Source of the DNA: Anammoximicrobium sp964486845
Lineage (GTDB): Bacteria; Planctomycetota; Planctomycetia; Pirellulales; Pirellulaceae
Assembly: GCA_964486845.1 (NCBI GenBank)
Contig: CAZAQY010000180.1
Span: 1-17,599, forward strand
Length of the DNA: 17,599 nucleotides
Direction of reading: 5' to 3'
The notes beneath the pieces were generated by a model. The model worked only from the letters and a program-made list of their open reading frames with translations. It did not search any database and had not been told where the DNA came from. Of the stretch, positions 13,940 to 17,599 are shown piece by piece. A program made the translations under genes and the position numbers. Position 1 is the first letter of the stretch, and every line of letters begins with the position of its first letter.

Positions 13940-14962
13940 ATGAGGATGTGGACCATGATTCTGATGTTGCTCGCCAGCTCTCCCACTTTGGCGGGCGACG
14001 AGCACGTCGAGGGGTTCAAGCCGGCCATCGAGAAACCTCGGATGCACTTTGCCGATACGGCCTCCGGGAGGCCCTTCTCGAAAGACCCGGCGGTGGTCCG
14101 ATTTCAGGGCCGCTATTGGCTCTACTACTCCCTGCCGCCCTATGAAAGGAAACCGACGAAGGGCTGGAACATCGGCATCGCCCAGAGCCACAATCTGGTG
14201 GATTGGAAGAAGGTCGGCGAGCTAACGAACGCCGGCGAGGTGGAGCAAAACGGGTTCTGCGCCCCTGGGGCCGTCGTACTCGGCGGCAAGGTGCATCTGT
14301 TCTACCAGACCTACGGAAACAGGACACGGGACGCCATCTGCCATGCCTGGTCGGACGACGGCCTTCGCTTCACCCGCAACCCGACGAACCCCGTTTTCCG
14401 GCCGGCGGGAGAATGGACCTGCGGCCGGGCGATCGACGCGGATGTAATCCAGCACCAGGAACGGTTGCTCCTGTACTGGGCCACGCGGGACCCGGCGTTC
14501 AAGGTCCAGATGCAGGGCGTGGCAGCAGCCCCGCTCGATAGCGACTTTGCCCGCGACAAGTGGACCCAACTCAACCCGGACGGTCCCATCCTCAGGCCGG
14601 AGCTTCCCTGGGAATGCGACTGCATCGAGGCAGCGGCGCTGGCCCGGCACGATGGCCGTCTTTTCATGTTCTACGCTGGCGGCTACAACAACGAACCGCA
14701 GCAGATCGGCGTGGCGGTCAGCGATGATGGCGTCCGTTTTTCTCGGCTGTCTCAGGAACCGTTCCTCCCCAACGGCCCGCCGGGCTCATGGAACGCCAGC
14801 GAGTCGGGGCATCCGTACCTGTTTCAGGACGACGATGGGCAGGACTACCTTTTCTACCAGGGCAACAACGACAGGGGGCGTTCCTGGTATCTTTCGGTGG
14901 TGCCGATCGACTGGAGGGATGGTAAGCCAGTGCTTGCGCCGCAGAAGCTGCCCGCGCCATAA
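13940..14962 (+). CDS. GH43-like five-bladed beta-propeller glycosidase, secreted
   Basis: 340 residues from ATG 13940, with AAAGG about 9 nt upstream and a short signal peptide (MWTMILMLLASSPTLAG). The sequence shows repeated propeller blades: KDPAVVRFQGRYWLYYS, CAPGAVVLGGKVHLFYQTY, ADVIQHQERLLLYWA, EAAALARHDGRLFMFYAGG and GHPYLFQDDDGQDYLFYQG. Candidate catalytic residues in GH43-type positions are D49 (SKDPAVV, base), D168 (AIDADVI, pKa modulator) and E230 (CDCIEAAAL, acid). GH43 and the related GH117 and GH130 families act on arabinose, xylose or other glycans; I cannot choose among them from sequence alone. It follows the GH127 gene by 175 nt on the same strand. A joint role in removing side-chain sugars is a reasonable inference. 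Confidence 0.82.
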   Translation: MRMWTMILMLLASSPTLAGDEHVEGFKPAIEKPRMHFADTASGRPFSKDPAVVRFQGRYWLYYSLPPYERKPTKGWNIGIAQSHNLVDWKKVGELTNAGEVEQNGFCAPGAVVLGGKVHLFYQTYGNRTRDAICHAWSDDGLRFTRNPTNPVFRPAGEWTCGRAIDADVIQHQERLLLYWATRDPAFKVQMQGVAAAPLDSDFARDKWTQLNPDGPILRPELPWECDCIEAAALARHDGRLFMFYAGGYNNEPQQIGVAVSDDGVRFSRLSQEPFLPNGPPGSWNASESGHPYLFQDDDGQDYLFYQGNNDRGRSWYLSVVPIDWRDGKPVLAPQKLPAP

Positions 14963-15077
14963 CAGGGACGACTTCATGCCATGCTTGCCAGGCGGTCTGC
15001 TCGGGATGCACCCTTGCCGTTCGTGAGGGGAGATGTGGGGGAGCAATTAGCAACTGCCCGTCGGCCGAGCCTTGGCA

Positions 15078-15107
15078 CTGTCCGTCCCCCGGACAGCCCG
15101 TATTTTT
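15078..15107 (+). terminator. Possible rho-independent terminator after the GH43-like gene
   Basis: Perfect 7-bp stem CTGTCCG/CGGACAG with a 5-nt loop. It is followed, after CCCG, by TATTTTT. The gap between stem and T-run is slightly long. Confidence 0.4.
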
Positions 15108-15147
15108 CGAGTTCGTGTTGCAGAACCCTTGAGAGGAGTCTTTGACG

Positions 15148-17160
15148 ATGTCCCAACGTCAAGCACATGCCTGCGTGTTGGTTCGCGCTAGGGCCATCGT
15201 GGTCATCGCTTGGCTCGTGCCTTCCGCGACCGCCTGGTGCGAATCCAGTGCGCCCCCGACGAACTTGGCTCTCAATCCGTCCTTCGAGCAGGCGGCGGCG
15301 AATTCGGCCCTGCCCGCCCAGTGGCACGGTGCCCCGCAGGTCTACGCGTTGGACACGACGGTGACCCGGTCAGGCACGGCGTCGCTCAAGTACGTCAATC
15401 GAGATCCGCAGCGGTACGTTCTGTGTACGCAGAAAGTCCCGGTCCAGGCCGGTTGGAAGTGCCGCGTCAGCGTCTGGATCAAAACCCAAGACATTGCCGG
15501 GGATGAATCCGGGGCGACGATCTGCCTGGAGTGGCAGGGCAAGGACGGAAAATGGCTCGGCGGCGTGTATCCCACCGGGATCAAGGGGACGCGCGACTGG
15601 ACCCGAGTCGAAGCCATCACCCGCTTGCCGGACGACGCTGCCTCCTGCAACGTGGCCTGCTACGTCCGGAACGAGATGACCGGCACGGCTTGGTTCGACG
15701 ACGTCGAGCTGGTTCGCATCGCCGATCCGCCCATGCAGACGATCCTCCTGTCGCCGAACTACCGCGGGCGAATCACTGCTGCCGGCCCACAGGACGCCCG
15801 GGTGCGGGTCCGCTGGAACCTGGTGGACCACGACCTGAAGCCGCAACAAATCCAAGTCGTCGCCGTGCTTAGCAGCCGCGGCGGGAATGCCTTGCGGCAT
15901 ACGACCGGACATCCGCAAGGCGGACCACAAGGCTGCCTGGACCTCCAGCTGCCGCTCGGCGGCCTGGAGCCGGGCCAGTACGACTTGGCGGTCCGGCTGA
16001 ACGGGCCTGACGGCACAGAACTCCAGGTCGATCACCATCGGCTGGTCCGCGCGCCGGAATCGCCGCCGCCCAAGTGCGTCATCGACGAGCATCGCCGGCT
16101 GCTGGTGGATGGCAAACCGTTCTTCCCGATCGGCATGTACTGGAGCGGCATCAACGCGAAGGATCTGGCGGTCTACGCGCAGAGCAAGTTCAACTGTCTG
16201 ATGCCGTATGGTTCGCCCACGAAGCAGCAGATGGACCTGGCCCAGGAACATGGCTTGCAGGTGATTTACTCCATCAAAGACTGGTATGCCGGTTCGGCGT
16301 ACTGCCCGCAGTTTATCCAATCCGAGGCGGACGAAGAGCCGCAAGTCCGCGCCCGCGTCCGCCAATTCCGGGAGCATCCGGCCCTGCTGGCCTGGTATCT
16401 GAACGACGAGTTGCCGCAGCAGTTCCTGCCCCGGCTGGAATCGCATCAGCAGTGGGTCGCTGAAGAGGACCCGGATCATCCCACCTGGGTCGTGCTGTAC
16501 CAGTTCCGCGAAGTCGCTGCCTACCTGAAGACGTTCGACGTGATCGGAACCGATCCCTACCCAATCGACCGCCGCCCGGCCTCGATGGCGGCTCAGTGGA
16601 CGGCGGAGACGTTTCGGCAAGTCGAAAGCTCGCGGCCGATGTGGCAAGTGCCACAGCTTCACAACTGGGCCAACTACGCCAAGACGGAGTCCGAGGAGAA
16701 ACGCGGGCGCACGCCCACGGTTGACGAGGTCCGCAGCATGGCCTGGCAGTGTATCTGCGAAGGCGCGACGGGCCTGGTGTTCTACTCCTGGTTCGATGTG
16801 CGGCGGAACCCGGATGTGCCCTTTGATGTCCAGTGGGACGGGCTCAAGGGGGTGGCTGCGGAAATCGACCAGCGGTCGCCTATCTTGCTGTCGGTCGAGC
16901 CGGTGCCGGTGGTCACGGTCGCCGGGGCCTCTCCCGGTTGGCTGCACTGGCTGGCTCGCGTCCATCGTGACAGACTCTACGTCATCGCGGTCAATGACGG
17001 CGATGGGGAAGGCCACGTCATCTTCCAGCTGCCGACAACTCCTAAGGCAATCCGAGTGCTGGGAGAAGATCGGGCGATCGAACCGATGGGAGCGACGCTC
17101 CAGGTCTTGGTGCCTCGGCTGGCAGTACAATGCTACGAGATCGAGCTTGCGGCCCGCTAG
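15148..17160 (+). CDS. Secreted TIM-barrel glycosidase-like protein with N-terminal carbohydrate-binding-type domain
   Basis: 670 residues from ATG 15148, chosen over the TTG at 15142 because AGGAG lies 9 nt upstream of the ATG. The N-terminus has a signal-like hydrophobic stretch (IVVIAWLVPSATAW). Residues ~37-190 form a CBM4/9-like jelly roll (NLALNPSFEQ ... AWFDDVELVRI). Residues ~195-305 look like a beta-sandwich linker domain. Residues ~308-590 form a TIM barrel similar to GH2/GH5-type clan A enzymes: DGKPFFPIGMYW, FNCLMPYGSP, HPALLAWYLNDELP with the N-D-E motif (E421, likely acid/base), FDVIGTDPYPI, MWQVPQLHNW and GLVFYSWFD. The terminal ~70 residues form a small beta domain. The nucleophile is not clear to me. 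The substrate is unknown; neighbours suggest plant or algal glycans. Confidence 0.85.
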   Translation: MSQRQAHACVLVRARAIVVIAWLVPSATAWCESSAPPTNLALNPSFEQAAANSALPAQWHGAPQVYALDTTVTRSGTASLKYVNRDPQRYVLCTQKVPVQAGWKCRVSVWIKTQDIAGDESGATICLEWQGKDGKWLGGVYPTGIKGTRDWTRVEAITRLPDDAASCNVACYVRNEMTGTAWFDDVELVRIADPPMQTILLSPNYRGRITAAGPQDARVRVRWNLVDHDLKPQQIQVVAVLSSRGGNALRHTTGHPQGGPQGCLDLQLPLGGLEPGQYDLAVRLNGPDGTELQVDHHRLVRAPESPPPKCVIDEHRRLLVDGKPFFPIGMYWSGINAKDLAVYAQSKFNCLMPYGSPTKQQMDLAQEHGLQVIYSIKDWYAGSAYCPQFIQSEADEEPQVRARVRQFREHPALLAWYLNDELPQQFLPRLESHQQWVAEEDPDHPTWVVLYQFREVAAYLKTFDVIGTDPYPIDRRPASMAAQWTAETFRQVESSRPMWQVPQLHNWANYAKTESEEKRGRTPTVDEVRSMAWQCICEGATGLVFYSWFDVRRNPDVPFDVQWDGLKGVAAEIDQRSPILLSVEPVPVVTVAGASPGWLHWLARVHRDRLYVIAVNDGDGEGHVIFQLPTTPKAIRVLGEDRAIEPMGATLQVLVPRLAVQCYEIELAAR

Positions 17161-17200
17161 CCGTGGAGCAGAGCCGTTTGTGATGAAGAGAGGGATGACC

Positions 17201-17599
17201 ATGACCTGCCGCTGGATTTTTCTCAGTTTCGTCGTGGCGCTGACAAACGCATCTGTCGCCCTGACCAACGAACTGATCAACCCGGGGTTCGAGGAGACCG
17301 CCGCGGACCGCTTGACTGCGTGGACGCCCTATGGCCGAGGGTATGCGTTGGACGCGACCGAGGTTCAGTCCGGAAGACTCGCGCTCCGATGTGAATCGAT
17401 GGGCGACCGGGATGGAATGGGGATCGCGCAAGTGATCCGCTACGATCAGCCCGACAAGCGGCCGATCATCGTCGGCGGATGGAGCAGGGCGGAACACGTC
17501 GGGGCTGGCGGGGATTACGGCCTGTACCTGGACATCATCTACGCCGATGGCAGGCCGTGGTGGGGCAAGACGGCCGCTTGGACACGCGGCACGCACGGC
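17201..17599 (+). CDS. Secreted protein beginning with a carbohydrate-binding-type domain (3' partial)
   Basis: The frame is open to the window end. Three in-frame ATGs are possible: 17183, 17195 and 17201. I prefer 17201 because AGAGAGGG lies 6 nt upstream; 17183 adds only MKRGMT. A signal peptide (CRWIFLSFVVALTNASVA) is followed by NELINPGFEETAADRLTAWTPYGRGYALDATEVQSGRLALRC, the start of a CBM4/9-like jelly roll. It closely resembles the first domain of the preceding protein (NLALNPSFEQ ... VYALDTTVTRSGTASLKY), suggesting paralogy. The gene lies 40 nt downstream of its neighbour on the same strand, probably one operon. The catalytic part, if any, lies outside the window. Confidence 0.8.
   Translation, partial: MTCRWIFLSFVVALTNASVALTNELINPGFEETAADRLTAWTPYGRGYALDATEVQSGRLALRCESMGDRDGMGIAQVIRYDQPDKRPIIVGGWSRAEHVGAGGDYGLYLDIIYADGRPWWGKTAAWTRGTHG

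Noticed and set aside
15370..17280. 636-codon minus-strand frame opposite the TIM-barrel gene
   Set aside because: Arg/Asp/His-rich shadow frame; the plus-strand protein has a signal peptide and the NDE motif.
1..17599. tRNA, rRNA, CRISPR array or riboswitch
   Set aside because: No regularly spaced repeats, cloverleaf-like sequence with a T-arm motif, or known conserved RNA sequence was seen on reading; low-level structured RNAs cannot be excluded without covariance models.

Overview
The window looks like the chromosome of a GC-rich, polysaccharide-degrading bacterium, most likely a planctomycete or another PVC-group member. This is an inference from several signs: large secreted glycosidase-like proteins with carbohydrate-binding-type beta-sandwich domains, a GH127 (DUF1680) enzyme, a DUF433/DUF5615 toxin-antitoxin pair, and a YhcG/DUF1016 nuclease. 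No rRNA, tRNA or CRISPR array is visible.

Layout. (1) 1-3541, plus strand: two secreted carbohydrate-active-type proteins, the first cut by the window edge. (2) 3546-11700: an accessory region with mixed strands, relics and a mobile element. In order it holds a DUF433 antitoxin and DUF5615 PIN-like toxin (minus strand), a broken AAA+ clamp-loader-like gene, a GC-rich spacer with G-tracts, and a small RanBP2-zinc-finger/CD225-like membrane protein with a small basic hypothetical protein. A second truncated copy of the AAA+ gene follows. Next come a complete IS701-type insertion sequence sitting inside an unidentified gene, a divergently transcribed XRE regulator plus HNH endonuclease pair, and finally a minus-strand DUF1016 nuclease. 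(3) 11782-17599, plus strand: a second carbohydrate block with a GH127-type enzyme, a GH43-like five-bladed propeller protein, a TIM-barrel glycosidase-like protein, and the start of a further secreted binding-domain protein.

How it fits together. The two plus-strand blocks look like parts of one glycan-degradation locus: every protein with a visible N-terminus has a signal peptide, and related jelly-roll domains recur. The middle block looks like a defence or mobile island placed between them. The IS is well supported: 18-bp terminal inverted repeats, a 4-bp ATAC target duplication and an intact DDE transposase. Removing it with one ATAC copy restores a continuous 176-codon reading frame. 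That frame was transcribed divergently from the XRE-HNH pair through overlapping promoters. The pair resembles a restriction controller plus HNH restriction endonuclease, but no DNA methyltransferase is present in the window.
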